Source of the DNA: DASQHW01 sp038209365
Lineage (GTDB): Bacteria > Actinomycetota > Acidimicrobiia > IMCC26256 > PALSA-610
Assembly (NCBI GenBank): GCA_038209365.1
Contig: JBBQXS010000015.1
Span: 1-64,000, forward strand
Direction: 5' to 3'
DNA length: 64,000 bases
Shown one piece after another: positions 17,437-27,381 of this stretch. The notes below the pieces were generated by a model that saw nothing but the letters and a program-made list of their open reading frames with translations, was not told the DNA's origin and searched no databases. A program made the position numbers and the translations under genes. Positions within the stretch are counted from its first letter, which is position 1. Each line of letters begins with the position of its first letter.

Positions 17437-17544
17437 TCACGCGGCGCGGCGTCTCCGCAGTACCAGTACTTCGTCCAGCGCCGTCGCAAGCTCCCGCGTC
17501 GCTGGACGCGCTCGCAGATATTCGAAGAACTCGACCAGCTGCAT
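17437..17544 (-). CDS. Possible 35-residue small protein upstream of the DevS-type kinase
   Basis: An ATG with a perfect GGAGG five bases upstream opens a 36-codon frame. The peptide starts MQLVEFFEYLRARPATREL, is mostly helical and ends in a run of arginines. It lies 51 bp before the kinase gene start on the same strand, between that gene and the divergently transcribed degenerate kinase. The ribosome site and operon-like position suggest translation, either as a small protein or as a leader affecting kinase expression. No family is recognised. Confidence 0.4.
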   Translation of the reverse strand: MQLVEFFEYLRARPATRELATALDEVLVLRRRRAA

Positions 17545-17670
17545 CGTCGCCTCCAACGGTTGCGATGCATGCAGCATGACCGATTGCGGTTGCCCTCGGC
17601 AGGGACAGAAGGCCCCAAGTGGCTCGACCGTTGGACCCTGGTCGCGCAATCCCCTCACAGGCGCGCGACC

Positions 17671-18795
17671 ATGAGGACGGTGCTGGATGCGAACCGCGGC
17701 GCGGAAGACACGACATTCGATGCATTGATCGACTCCCTTCCTGACGGCGTCGTGGTCACGACACCAACCGGGCGGATCGTTGCAGTCAACAGGCAGTTCT
17801 GCACGCTCTCGGGGCATACGCGTTCGGAGCTCGTCGATGCGCCGATCGACTTCCTGGTCCCGAGCCGAGTCCGCGCCCGGCACGTCGCCTTCCGTTCCGC
17901 ATACGTCGCCGAAGGAGGACCGACCCGCGCGATGTCCGACCGCGTCGACATCGTGTTGGTACGCGCGGATGGCTTCGAGCTGCCGGTCGACGTTTCGTTG
18001 TCGACATTCGGCACCGGGGGCGAGCAGCGCGTGGTCGCGGCAGTGCGGGACGCGTCGGCGAGGCGGCACGCGGAGCTCGAGGTCGAGCAGGAACGCGCCT
18101 TCACCAGTGCAATGCACACGATCTCCGACGCAGTCCGGCGAGGCGGCACCATCGATGAGACGTTGCGCACGATCAGCGCCCATGCTCGCACCCTCCTCGA
18201 CGCCGACTTGGCCGCCCTCGCGCTCCCGACGGACGACGTCGAGACGCTGATGTTCCGCGTGTGCGACGGCGACGGTGGCGACGCGCTCGAAGGCAGCATT
18301 GTCCGCGCCGATGCGTCGTTGTCGGGCGCCGTGATGCGCGAGCACGAGCGGGTGTTGCTGAGTGACGCGAGCACGGACGCGCGATTCCACCGCCCTGCGG
18401 CGTGGCCCCAAGAGATGGGGCCCGCGCTGTTCGTGCCGCTCCACACGCACGCCAACACGCTCGGAAGCCTCATCGTCGCCAAACGGCGCGGGCGACCCAT
18501 GTTTCGCGTGGACGACGTACGGCTGATGAATACGTTCGCGGCGCAAGCGGCACTGGCCCTTGCCGACGCGCGCAGCCAAGACGCGCTCCGAGCGCTGCGC
18601 GTCCTCGAAGACCGCGACCGCGTGGCGGCCGCGATGCGGGACACGGTCGTGAGCCGCGTCTCCGGCGCCTCGCTCACGCTCCATACCGTGCTCCAGGCGG
18701 AGATGCCTGAGGAGCTTCAGGAGCGCGTGTGGCAGGCGATCGACGAGCTGGACGGTGCGGTGGCTGCAATCCGCTCCGCGGTGTTTCCCCGCTGA
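17671..18795 (+). CDS. PAS-GAF protein with a degenerate histidine-kinase remnant (no His, no ATPase)
   Basis: The 374-residue protein has a PAS domain (about 14-130) and a GAF domain (about 150-300, LLDADLAALALPTDD to GSLIVAKRRGRPM). Its last 60 residues align with the HisKA_3 dimerisation helix. Where active kinases have ARDLHDTV, this protein has AAAMRDTVVSRVSG, so Arg (about 323) replaces the phospho-accepting His. The protein then ends before any HATPase domain. It cannot autophosphorylate. It may act as a sensor that forms dimers with the neighbouring kinases, or it may be decaying. The start is placed at 17671; the frame is open further upstream but the sequence there looks non-coding. 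Confidence 0.8.
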   Translation: MRTVLDANRGAEDTTFDALIDSLPDGVVVTTPTGRIVAVNRQFCTLSGHTRSELVDAPIDFLVPSRVRARHVAFRSAYVAEGGPTRAMSDRVDIVLVRADGFELPVDVSLSTFGTGGEQRVVAAVRDASARRHAELEVEQERAFTSAMHTISDAVRRGGTIDETLRTISAHARTLLDADLAALALPTDDVETLMFRVCDGDGGDALEGSIVRADASLSGAVMREHERVLLSDASTDARFHRPAAWPQEMGPALFVPLHTHANTLGSLIVAKRRGRPMFRVDDVRLMNTFAAQAALALADARSQDALRALRVLEDRDRVAAAMRDTVVSRVSGASLTLHTVLQAEMPEELQERVWQAIDELDGAVAAIRSAVFPR

Positions 18796-18799
18796 GCTT

Positions 18800-20719
18800 T
18801 CATTGAACTCGCGCGAGCATCGCGTCGACGGCCGGCCCTGACGACGACCCGAAGGACTTCGCCGCACCGAACGCGTACACGCCACCGTTGGCCGTCAGCA
18901 GGTAGTAGCCGTCGCTGCTGGGAAGGCCTCGCATACGAACCGTGGGCACGTACGGCGCACCGAGACCGGCGCGCACCCCTGGCAGGCTGCCCTTGAACGG
19001 CACGTTGAACGCGAAGATCCCGCCGTCGGCGGCAACCAGCCAGTAGCCGTTGCCATTGGCGGCGGCAGTCATCGACCGCATCGGAGCGGCAAGGCGCAGA
19101 TTGCCTGTCGAACCATGGAAGCGTGCGTTGCCGAACGAGAACACCCCTCCGTCGCCCGCGACGAACCAGTAGCCCTGGCCGTTCGATGTCAGGGCCAGGT
19201 CGAGGACCGGCGCGTTGAGCCGCATCCCGCCCGTCGATCCGTAGAAGTGCGCGTTGCCGAAGGTGAAGATGCCACCGTCCTGGCCGAGAAGCACGTAGCC
19301 CTTGCCGCTCGGCGTGGCCGCCATCCCGACGATCGACCCGTTGAGCCGAGTGCCGTACATCGAACCGTGGAACCGCGCGTCTCCGAAGGCGTAGACCGCA
19401 CCGTCGGAACCCGTGAGCCAGTAGCCGCGACCACTGTGGGTCCGAGCTCCGGCCACGATGATCCCGCTGTGCGGAGTGCCGCCGAGGTCGCCGTAGAACT
19501 TGGCGCTCCCGAAGCTCTGCACGCGACCGTCGGCCTTCACGATCCAGTAGCCGCCACCCTTTGCACTGACGGTATGGCTGGATGTATCGCCGGTCACCGC
19601 AGCGTGCGGGTTGACCAGTCCGTCGCCGAACGTGTCGTCGCGGCCGGGACTCCCCAGAGCCGTCGCCGTCGCCCTGAGGGCATGCGAGATCTCTACGGCC
19701 GAGAGTGACGGCTTCGCGCCGATGACGAGCGCGGCTGCGGCCGATACGTACGGTGTGGCCATCGAGGTTCCACTCATCCACGCGTAGTCGTTCGCCTTCG
19801 ACCCGCCGTACGTCGAGAGGATGAGCTCCCCGGGCGCCGCGATGTCGACGTACGCACCGGTGTTCGAGAACGCCGAATGCCGGAGCGAGCTGTTCACCGA
19901 CGCCACCGCGATCGCCTCGGGATAGGCGGCGGGATAGGTCGGGAGGTTTCCCAGCTCTTTCGAGTTGCCGGCGGCCGCTACCACGACGGCCTTCTTCGAC
20001 ATGGCGTACTGAATCGCCAACTGCTCGCCCGAGGACGGCCCACCTCCGACGCTCAGGTTGATCACGCGAGCGCCGTGGTCAGCAGCCCAGATGATGCCCT
20101 GCGCGAGGGTCGATGCAGTTCCGGTGCCGCGCGCGTCGAGGACACGCACCGGCATGAGCCGTGCGCCCGGTGCTGCGCCCGAGATACCGATCCCGTTGTT
20201 CGCGTGCGCGGCGATGATGCCGGCGACGTGCGTTCCGTGGGCACCGGGATCGACCATGCCGTGACGGCCGGGATCGACGCTCGCGGCGTCCGACGCCAGA
20301 TCGGTGCCGGCGATGACCGAGCCGGCAAGATCCTGGTGATCCGCGGCGATACCGGTATCGACGACCGCGACGATGACGCCGCTGCCATTGCTCGTGCCCC
20401 AGGTTGCCTCGTACGACAGCTGGTCGAGCGCCCACTGATCGGACCGCATGGGATCGCCGAGGACGCCCACGGTCGCGTCGTCCTCGACGGAGACGACCTT
20501 GGTCGATGTCCGGCCGAAGTCTGCGTCCGCTTGTGCGATCGCGACCTTGATGCCGCGCACGACCTGGAGGTGGCCATCCGACGTGCGGGTGAGCGCCCAG
20601 CGCCGTGCGAGCGACGGATCAGTCGCGCCGGCCGGCGATGCGAAGCCCAGTGCGAGCGCGAGGACGGTGCCGGTCGTGAGGCCGCGTCGTACGAAGCGAA
20701 GTGTTGCCTTGTTCCCCAT
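18800..20719 (-). CDS. Secreted subtilisin-family (S8) protease with six C-terminal repeats
   Basis: The 639-residue protein has a signal peptide (FVRRGLTTGTVLALALG, cleavage likely near PAGATDP). The subtilase domain carries Asp121 (VIVAVVDTGIA), His161 (GAHGTHVAGIIAA), Asn252 and Ser319 (MSGTSMATPYVSAA), all intact. From about residue 395 there are six copies of a 42-residue unit, GYW-x-V-x-x-DGG-V-x-x-FG-x-A-x-F-x-G-S, suggesting a beta-propeller-like or cell-surface binding domain. GAGGG lies six bases before the chosen ATG. It stops 4 bp from the convergent degenerate-kinase gene. Substrate and target are unknown. Confidence 0.92.
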   Translation of the reverse strand: MGNKATLRFVRRGLTTGTVLALALGFASPAGATDPSLARRWALTRTSDGHLQVVRGIKVAIAQADADFGRTSTKVVSVEDDATVGVLGDPMRSDQWALDQLSYEATWGTSNGSGVIVAVVDTGIAADHQDLAGSVIAGTDLASDAASVDPGRHGMVDPGAHGTHVAGIIAAHANNGIGISGAAPGARLMPVRVLDARGTGTASTLAQGIIWAADHGARVINLSVGGGPSSGEQLAIQYAMSKKAVVVAAAGNSKELGNLPTYPAAYPEAIAVASVNSSLRHSAFSNTGAYVDIAAPGELILSTYGGSKANDYAWMSGTSMATPYVSAAAALVIGAKPSLSAVEISHALRATATALGSPGRDDTFGDGLVNPHAAVTGDTSSHTVSAKGGGYWIVKADGRVQSFGSAKFYGDLGGTPHSGIIVAGARTHSGRGYWLTGSDGAVYAFGDARFHGSMYGTRLNGSIVGMAATPSGKGYVLLGQDGGIFTFGNAHFYGSTGGMRLNAPVLDLALTSNGQGYWFVAGDGGVFSFGNARFHGSTGNLRLAAPMRSMTAAANGNGYWLVAADGGIFAFNVPFKGSLPGVRAGLGAPYVPTVRMRGLPSSDGYYLLTANGGVYAFGAAKSFGSSSGPAVDAMLARVQ

Positions 20720-20859
20720 GATGTGCCCTCTGCCAGCTGCTGCGGCTTGGCCGCTGCGTGTACTCAGGGCATCGGGATCGGGCACCTCTGTGCGCAGAGG
20801 CGGTCAAGGCATCTTCGACTAGTACATGTGGCCCACCCAGCGATCTTCCGCGTCGCGCG

Positions 20860-21540
20860 TCAGCTGCTGCGCTTGACCAGACCTTCGCGTACAGCGATCG
20901 CAACGGCCTCGAGCTTCGAGTGTGCCTCGAGCTTGCCGAGGACGTTTTGCACGTGGTTGCGAACCGTGTGCTTGCTCAGCACCAGCTCACGTGCGACGGC
21001 TTCGTTGCTCTTGCCGTCGGCAAGCAGCTGCAGCACTTCCCGCTCTCGCTTCGTGAGATCTGATCCGACGCGTCGGAACGATGTGCGGAGACGAGGCAGC
21101 AATTCGGTGAGCATCGACTGTGGGACATAGGACTCGCCGGCGTGCACGGTGCGCACCGCCAGTACCAGCTCGTCCAAGGCCTTGTCCTTCGTCAGAAAGC
21201 CGGCGCTGCCGGCCTCGATGGCCGCGAGCGCAACCCGGTCGTCGGCGAGCGCGGTCAGGATGACGATCTGGGTCTGGGGGCTGGCGGCGCGGATCTTCGT
21301 CGCGAGCGCGGCGCCGTCACCGTCGGGAAGTTGGTAATCGACGACCGCGACGTCGGGACGGTGACGAAGGGCCGTGGCGAACCCTTCCTCGCAGGTCTGC
21401 GCGGTCGCGAGCACGACGATGTCGTCGACCTGCCCGAGCACTCGAGCGAGACTCTCCGCGAACATTTCGTGGTCGTCGATGACGATGACGCGTATCCGGT
21501 CGGTGTCGTTCGCCTCTCGAGCGTCTGCCCGATCGACCAC
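20860..21540 (-). CDS. NarL-type response regulator
   Basis: The 226-residue protein has a receiver (IRVIVIDDHEMFAESLARVL, Asp in DVAVVDYQLPDGDG, Lys in GFLTKDKALDE) and a LuxR helix-turn-helix (LTKREREVLQLLADGKSN, KHTVRNHVQNVLGKL). I chose the GTG at 21540, which has GGGGG six bases upstream. It is divergent from the hybrid kinase at 21750 with a 209-bp shared region. Its receiver wording is close to that of the REC-EAL protein at 23414, suggesting a shared origin. The partner kinase may be the DevS-type one at 16345. Confidence 0.9.
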   Translation of the reverse strand: MVDRADAREANDTDRIRVIVIDDHEMFAESLARVLGQVDDIVVLATAQTCEEGFATALRHRPDVAVVDYQLPDGDGAALATKIRAASPQTQIVILTALADDRVALAAIEAGSAGFLTKDKALDELVLAVRTVHAGESYVPQSMLTELLPRLRTSFRRVGSDLTKREREVLQLLADGKSNEAVARELVLSKHTVRNHVQNVLGKLEAHSKLEAVAIAVREGLVKRSS

Positions 21541-21749
21541 GTGTGGCCCCCTTTGCGCAGCGCGGGCATTCCAGTGTCGCACATCGCGCATTTGGCGATA
21601 TGCGGCGGCGCGTCGGATTCCCTGCCATGACCATGATCCGGTGAGTTCTGGCGGTGCGCCACCGGCATCTCCGCACTCGCAGCCGGTTGGCCGGACTCAC
21701 TCGACGTGGTGGCACGATGCCCTCTATAGGTACCGTAGGGTGATCGGGC

Positions 21750-23413
<1,664 letters not shown>

Positions 23414-23417
<4 letters not shown>

Positions 23418-24571
23418 AGGCCCCGACCGCGACGGAGCGACGCAGCCGCGTCTTGCTCGTCGACGATCACGAGATGCTGTTGGAAAGCCTTACACGACTC
23501 CTGAGCGAGCAGCCCGACATCGAGGTGATCGCGGTCGCCGCCACGGCGAACACCGCAGTCCGGGCCGCAACTCGCGAAGCACCGGACGTGGCCGTGATCG
23601 ACTACAGGCTGCCGGATGGCATCGGCACCGACGCCGCCCGGCAGATCATCGCGACGCGTCCGGCGACCAAGGTCATCGTCCTCAGCGGGTCCGACACCGA
23701 AGCCGAGCGCGTCGAGGCGGCGCGGGCGGGCTGCGTCGGCTTCCTCGACAAGACGAAAGCGTTCGGCGACCTGACGGGGTTGATTCGTGACGCCTTCGCG
23801 GGACGGCTGTCGGAGCCGACCGTTTCCGCGGTCCTCCCGACGCCCGAACAGCTCATCGTGCACTATCAGCCGATCGTCGACCTCGCGACGACCGGCGTCG
23901 TCGGCTTCGAGGCGCTCGTGCGGTGGAACCACCCGCAACGCGGTCTCGTCCTTCCCGACGAATTCATTCCGCTGGCCGAGCAGACGAGCCTCATCACCGA
24001 GATCGACGACCACGTCTGGATGCAGGCGTGCCATCAGGCCGCCACTTGGTCCTTGCGCTATCCCGACGAGCAACCGCGGTTCGTGAGTGTGAACGTGTCA
24101 GGTCGGGATCTCGGACGTACCAACCTCGCGGCTCGACTCAGCGCCGCGCTCGAGCACGGCGCGCTCGATCCCCATCTCCTCGTTGTCGAACTGACCGAGA
24201 CCTTCCTCGTCGACGACAACGACGTCGCGGCGCGGACGCTCGAAGAGGTCAGGGCGCTCGGAGTGCGGATTGCGCTCGACGACTTCGGCGCGGGGTACGC
24301 ATCGCTGGACTACCTGCGTCGCTTACCGATCGACATCATCAAGCTCGACAAGGCCTTCACGCAGGAGCTCCCGGGGAGCCGCGCGCGGGTCTTCGTCGCG
24401 GCGGTCGCGCAACTCGCGCAAGATCTCGGCGCGTCGGCGGAAGCCGAAGGCATCGAGACACTCGAACAGCTCGAGTGTCTGAGAGCTGCCGGATGGCCTC
24501 TCGGACAGGGCTACTACTTCGCGCGACCGCAGTCCGCGACCGCGACCGAGGCGCTGTTCGCGCCGGCGTGA
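23414..24571 (+). CDS. REC-EAL response regulator, c-di-GMP phosphodiesterase
   Basis: The 385-residue protein fuses a receiver (Asp63 in DVAVIDYRLPDGIG) to an EAL domain starting near residue 143. The phosphodiesterase motifs are present: FEALVRW (EAL at 166-168), VNVSG, ELTET, ALDDFGAGYASL, IIKLDKAF and EAEGIET. It should hydrolyse c-di-GMP to pGpG under phosphorylation control. The GTG start overlaps the upstream hybrid-kinase stop by 4 bp, making that kinase the obvious phosphodonor. There is no DNA-binding output. It precedes the GGDEF-EAL gene, so synthesis and breakdown of c-di-GMP are encoded side by side. Confidence 0.9.
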
Positions 24572-24686
24572 CACAACGCACGCACAACTAGAATAGAAGC
24601 ACGATACAAGCAAATAGGTTCGGGTATTAATGCTAATCTTGCGCTTGGCATGTGAGGCGGCAGGCTGTGGGCGCCGCTTTTGATAT

Positions 24687-24709
24687 GAAGTCCCTGGACC
24701 CCGGACTTC
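24687..24709 (+). terminator. Hairpin in the REC-EAL / GGDEF intergenic region
   Basis: GAAGTCC, a 9-base loop and GGACTTC form a 7-bp stem followed by CGTCCTTT. It is in the 193-bp spacer between the REC-EAL gene and the GGDEF gene. The first part of this spacer is clearly richer in A+T than the surrounding coding DNA and may hold a promoter. Confidence 0.35.
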
Positions 24710-24764
24710 GTCCTTTGGAGCTCATTTCTCGGTGGAGTGAGCGCCGACTCGCGACGTAGCGGCG

Positions 24765-25961
24765 GTGAACATGGGCAGCCTACGAAGCTCTTCGAAACCC
24801 TCGAGCGACGCCTGGATGCGCGCCGTGATGGAAAGCCTGCGTGACGTCGTGTGGGTACACGACGTCGATGGCACGGTCACCTATTGCAGTCCGGCGGCGG
24901 CCACGGTCTTGGGCTATTCGCCGGACGAGCTGCAAAACACGAACGAGATAGACCTCATCCATCCGTTCGATATTGCTGCGCGAAACTCCGTCCTCGAGCA
25001 GCTCGTCGCCACGAACGAGCCGCAGCCGCCGGTCGACCTGCGGCTGCGAAATCGTGACGGTTCCTTTGGCTGGTTCGAGGTCACCGACAGCGATCTCTTG
25101 GATGATCCCGCCGTGCACTCGATCGTGACGACGGCGCGCGATGTCAGTGTCCGCAAGGCAGCAGCCGAGGAACTCATCGACCTCAGCATGCATGATTCGC
25201 TCACGGGTCTCCCGAATCGCTTGGTGCTGATGGACCGGCTCGAGATTGCATTGGCGCGTACCGCGCGCAGCAACTCGGTGCTTGCCGTGATGTTCTGCGA
25301 CCTGGACGAGTTCAAGGTCATCAACGACACGCTCGGTCACGAGGTCGGCGATCAGCTGCTCAGGGAAGTGAGCCAGCGTCTCAAGCGTCTGCGCCGCAAG
25401 TCCGACACAGTCGCGCGGAGCGGGGGCGACGAGTTCGTCGTCGTGTGCGACGGCCTGACGGTACCGAGCGAGGCAATCGATATTGCTGCGCAGATTCGTG
25501 ATGCGGTCGAACAGCCCCTCGAGCTCGACGACACTTCGACCTCGGTCTCGGTCAGTATCGGGATCGTCACCGTCCAAGGCGTCGAGGCGAAGGGGATGGA
25601 GCCGTCGACCTTGCTCCGCAACGCTGACGCGGCGATGTACCGCGCCAAGGTGCAGGGCAAGGCGCGCTGGCACGTGTTCGACGAGACGCTGATCGAGGAG
25701 GGCACACACCGGACCGAGCTCGAGGCGGAGCTCCGACCCGCCCTCGAGCGCCGGGAGTTCGTGCTCCACTACCAGCCGATCTTCGACCTGCAGAGCCGGT
25801 CGATCGTCGGCGCCGAGGCGCTTCTGCGTTGGAACCATCCGACCCGCGGGCTGCTGTTCCCCGGCCAGTTCATCGCCGTCGCCGAACAGACCGGGCTCAT
25901 CGTCTCGGTCGGCGAGTGGGCCCTTGCCGAGGCGTGCGCGCAGCTGAAGAGCTGGCAATAG
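24765..25961 (+). CDS. PAS-GGDEF diguanylate cyclase, truncated in its EAL domain by an amber codon
   Basis: The 398-residue product has a PAS domain (about 17-130) and a GGDEF domain with an intact GGDEF at 220-224. An RxxD inhibitory site (RKSD, 211-214) sits five residues before it, so c-di-GMP synthesis with feedback inhibition is expected. An EAL domain begins (AEALLRW, EAL at 351-353) but is cut by TAG at 25959-25961 after CAQLKSWQ. The same reading frame continues for 189 further codons with the rest of an EAL domain. The product therefore keeps cyclase function but has only about a quarter of the EAL fold. The GTG at 24765 and the ATG at 24771 are both possible starts. Confidence 0.85.
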   Translation: MNMGSLRSSSKPSSDAWMRAVMESLRDVVWVHDVDGTVTYCSPAAATVLGYSPDELQNTNEIDLIHPFDIAARNSVLEQLVATNEPQPPVDLRLRNRDGSFGWFEVTDSDLLDDPAVHSIVTTARDVSVRKAAAEELIDLSMHDSLTGLPNRLVLMDRLEIALARTARSNSVLAVMFCDLDEFKVINDTLGHEVGDQLLREVSQRLKRLRRKSDTVARSGGDEFVVVCDGLTVPSEAIDIAAQIRDAVEQPLELDDTSTSVSVSIGIVTVQGVEAKGMEPSTLLRNADAAMYRAKVQGKARWHVFDETLIEEGTHRTELEAELRPALERREFVLHYQPIFDLQSRSIVGAEALLRWNHPTRGLLFPGQFIAVAEQTGLIVSVGEWALAEACAQLKSWQ

Positions 25962-26531
25962 GAGCACGGGTTTCCGCAGTGGATATCGGTGAACCTCTCC
26001 GTCCGACAAGTTGTCGAACCCGAGCTCGCCTCGTCGGTGCGCAACGTCCTCTCGGGCGCGGCGCTCGACCCGGACTGCCTGTGGCTCATTCTGGGCGAGA
26101 CCGCGCTGATGCGGGCCGGACACTCCGCCTCGGTCGAGCTGGCCGCGGTCGCAGAGCTCGGCGTGCACCTCGGGCTGGACGATTTCGGCGCCGGCAATGC
26201 CTCACCGACGAATCTGCAGCACCTGCCCATCGACTTCCTCAAGATCGGCCAGAGCTTTGTCGCGAACCTGAACGGGGGTGTCGCCCCGGACGAAGACGGG
26301 AACGCCATCGTCCATGCGCTCACGGACCTCGGCCGCGGCCTGAAGCTGCACACGATCGCCGATGGCATCAGGCGGGACGAAGAGTTCTCGCTCATGCGCG
26401 AGTTCGGATGCCAATACGGCCAAGGCAACCTGTTCGCGCGGCCGATGACCGGCGAGGACTTGACGCGCCTCCTCGTGCAGCCCGGTGTGGGACCGGGATC
26501 GATGCAGGATCGCGCGACGTCGAGGACGTGA
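25962..26531 (+). pseudogene. Separated C-terminal part of the EAL domain
   Basis: Directly after the TAG, in the same frame, come EHGFPQWISVNLSVRQ and the remaining EAL motifs up to LFARPMTGEDLTRLL. Several active-site positions are altered compared with the intact EAL at 23414. The ELTET block is LILGETAL, the LKID-type block is LKIGQSF, and the AEGIET block is ADGIRRD. The domain therefore looked inactive even before the stop codon. An ATG-type restart is not obvious, so I treat the piece as non-functional. Readthrough of the amber codon would give a 588-residue PAS-GGDEF-EAL protein. Confidence 0.7.
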
Positions 26532-26669
26532 CGGACGCGCAATGGACCGCGCGATGGACTGCGTGTTGCGTACCAATACTCTCGAGAGGTGCGCGTCCGG
26601 ACGCTGCGCAGCCATCACTCGTGAAGGATGCTGACTTCAACGATACGCCGCCGTGTGACGGAGGTACCG

Positions 26670-27161
26670 ATGAATCGCAACAATCGGGCAAACCGTAAGT
26701 ACATCGACCGCCTCGGCAAAGTGGAGTTCTTCTCCGGGTGCTCGCAGCGCGAACTGCGTGCGATCGTGTCCTTCTGCACACCGATCGATGTCCGGGCCGG
26801 CCGAGTTCTCACCGAACAGGGAGCGCACGGTCGTGAATGCTTCGTGGTGATGCAAGGCCACGCGGTCGTGGAACGGAACGGCGTCATCGTCGGACACATC
26901 GTCGACGGGTCGATCATCGGTGAGATCGCGCTGCTCGGAGACGGTGTGCGCACTGCCACGGTGACCGCGGCGACCGACATGACTTTGCTCGTGCTGAGCC
27001 GTGCCGAGTTCGGCGCGATCCGGGACCTCGGCATCGCCACCGCTGCGTGGCAGTGTCTCGACGGCATCGTGGCAGAACGACTCGCACTCCTCGAGCGGCT
27101 CTCGACGGTGGCCGGCGACACGTCCGCGCCGCAGCGTATGGCTCAGGCTTCGGCTCGCTAG
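26670..27161 (+). CDS. Stand-alone cyclic-nucleotide-binding (CRP-type) domain protein
   Basis: The 163-residue protein has one cNMP-binding beta-roll: VEFFSGCSQRELRAI, AGRVLTEQGAHGRECFVVMQ, and the phosphate-binding cassette IGEIALLGDGVRTATVTA, with the Glu and Arg that contact cAMP or cGMP. A short helical tail follows and there is no helix-turn-helix, so it is not a CRP transcription factor. It may act by protein contact. GGAGG lies five bases before the ATG. It follows the broken GGDEF-EAL gene by 138 bp on the same strand. Confidence 0.88.
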   Translation: MNRNNRANRKYIDRLGKVEFFSGCSQRELRAIVSFCTPIDVRAGRVLTEQGAHGRECFVVMQGHAVVERNGVIVGHIVDGSIIGEIALLGDGVRTATVTAATDMTLLVLSRAEFGAIRDLGIATAAWQCLDGIVAERLALLERLSTVAGDTSAPQRMAQASAR

Positions 27162-27381
27162 GTCTTCCTGTCAGAGCACGCACTCGGGTTGCCAGGTCGA
27201 CCCTTCTTCCGTTGGTGCCTACATGTTGTTCTACTTCTGACCCGTCGTCGTTCTCGTGGAACCACCACGGCGGTGGCACAGCTCTTGTCGTGCGCAGCAT
27301 GGGCGGGCAATCTATGTCGATGTTGCCATTCACGCGTGGGGGAGCTGGGGCCGAGAACGGGCCGGCACCGGCTGTGTCGGG

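Noticed and set aside
17437..18885. A long minus-strand open frame opposite the PAS-GAF gene
   Set aside because: Only its last 35 codons have a good ribosome site and plausible sequence. The rest is a shadow of the plus-strand gene.
24687..24720. GGACTTCGTCC before the GGDEF gene as a further DosR box
   Set aside because: The spacing between half-sites is one base short and the outer bases do not match. A simple hairpin explains the symmetry.
25959..25961. The amber codon in the GGDEF-EAL gene read as pyrrolysine, prompted by the MttB-family gene in the window
   Set aside because: The MttB-family gene itself has no internal UAG, no pyrrolysine biosynthesis gene or tRNA is seen, and an EAL domain has no known use for pyrrolysine.
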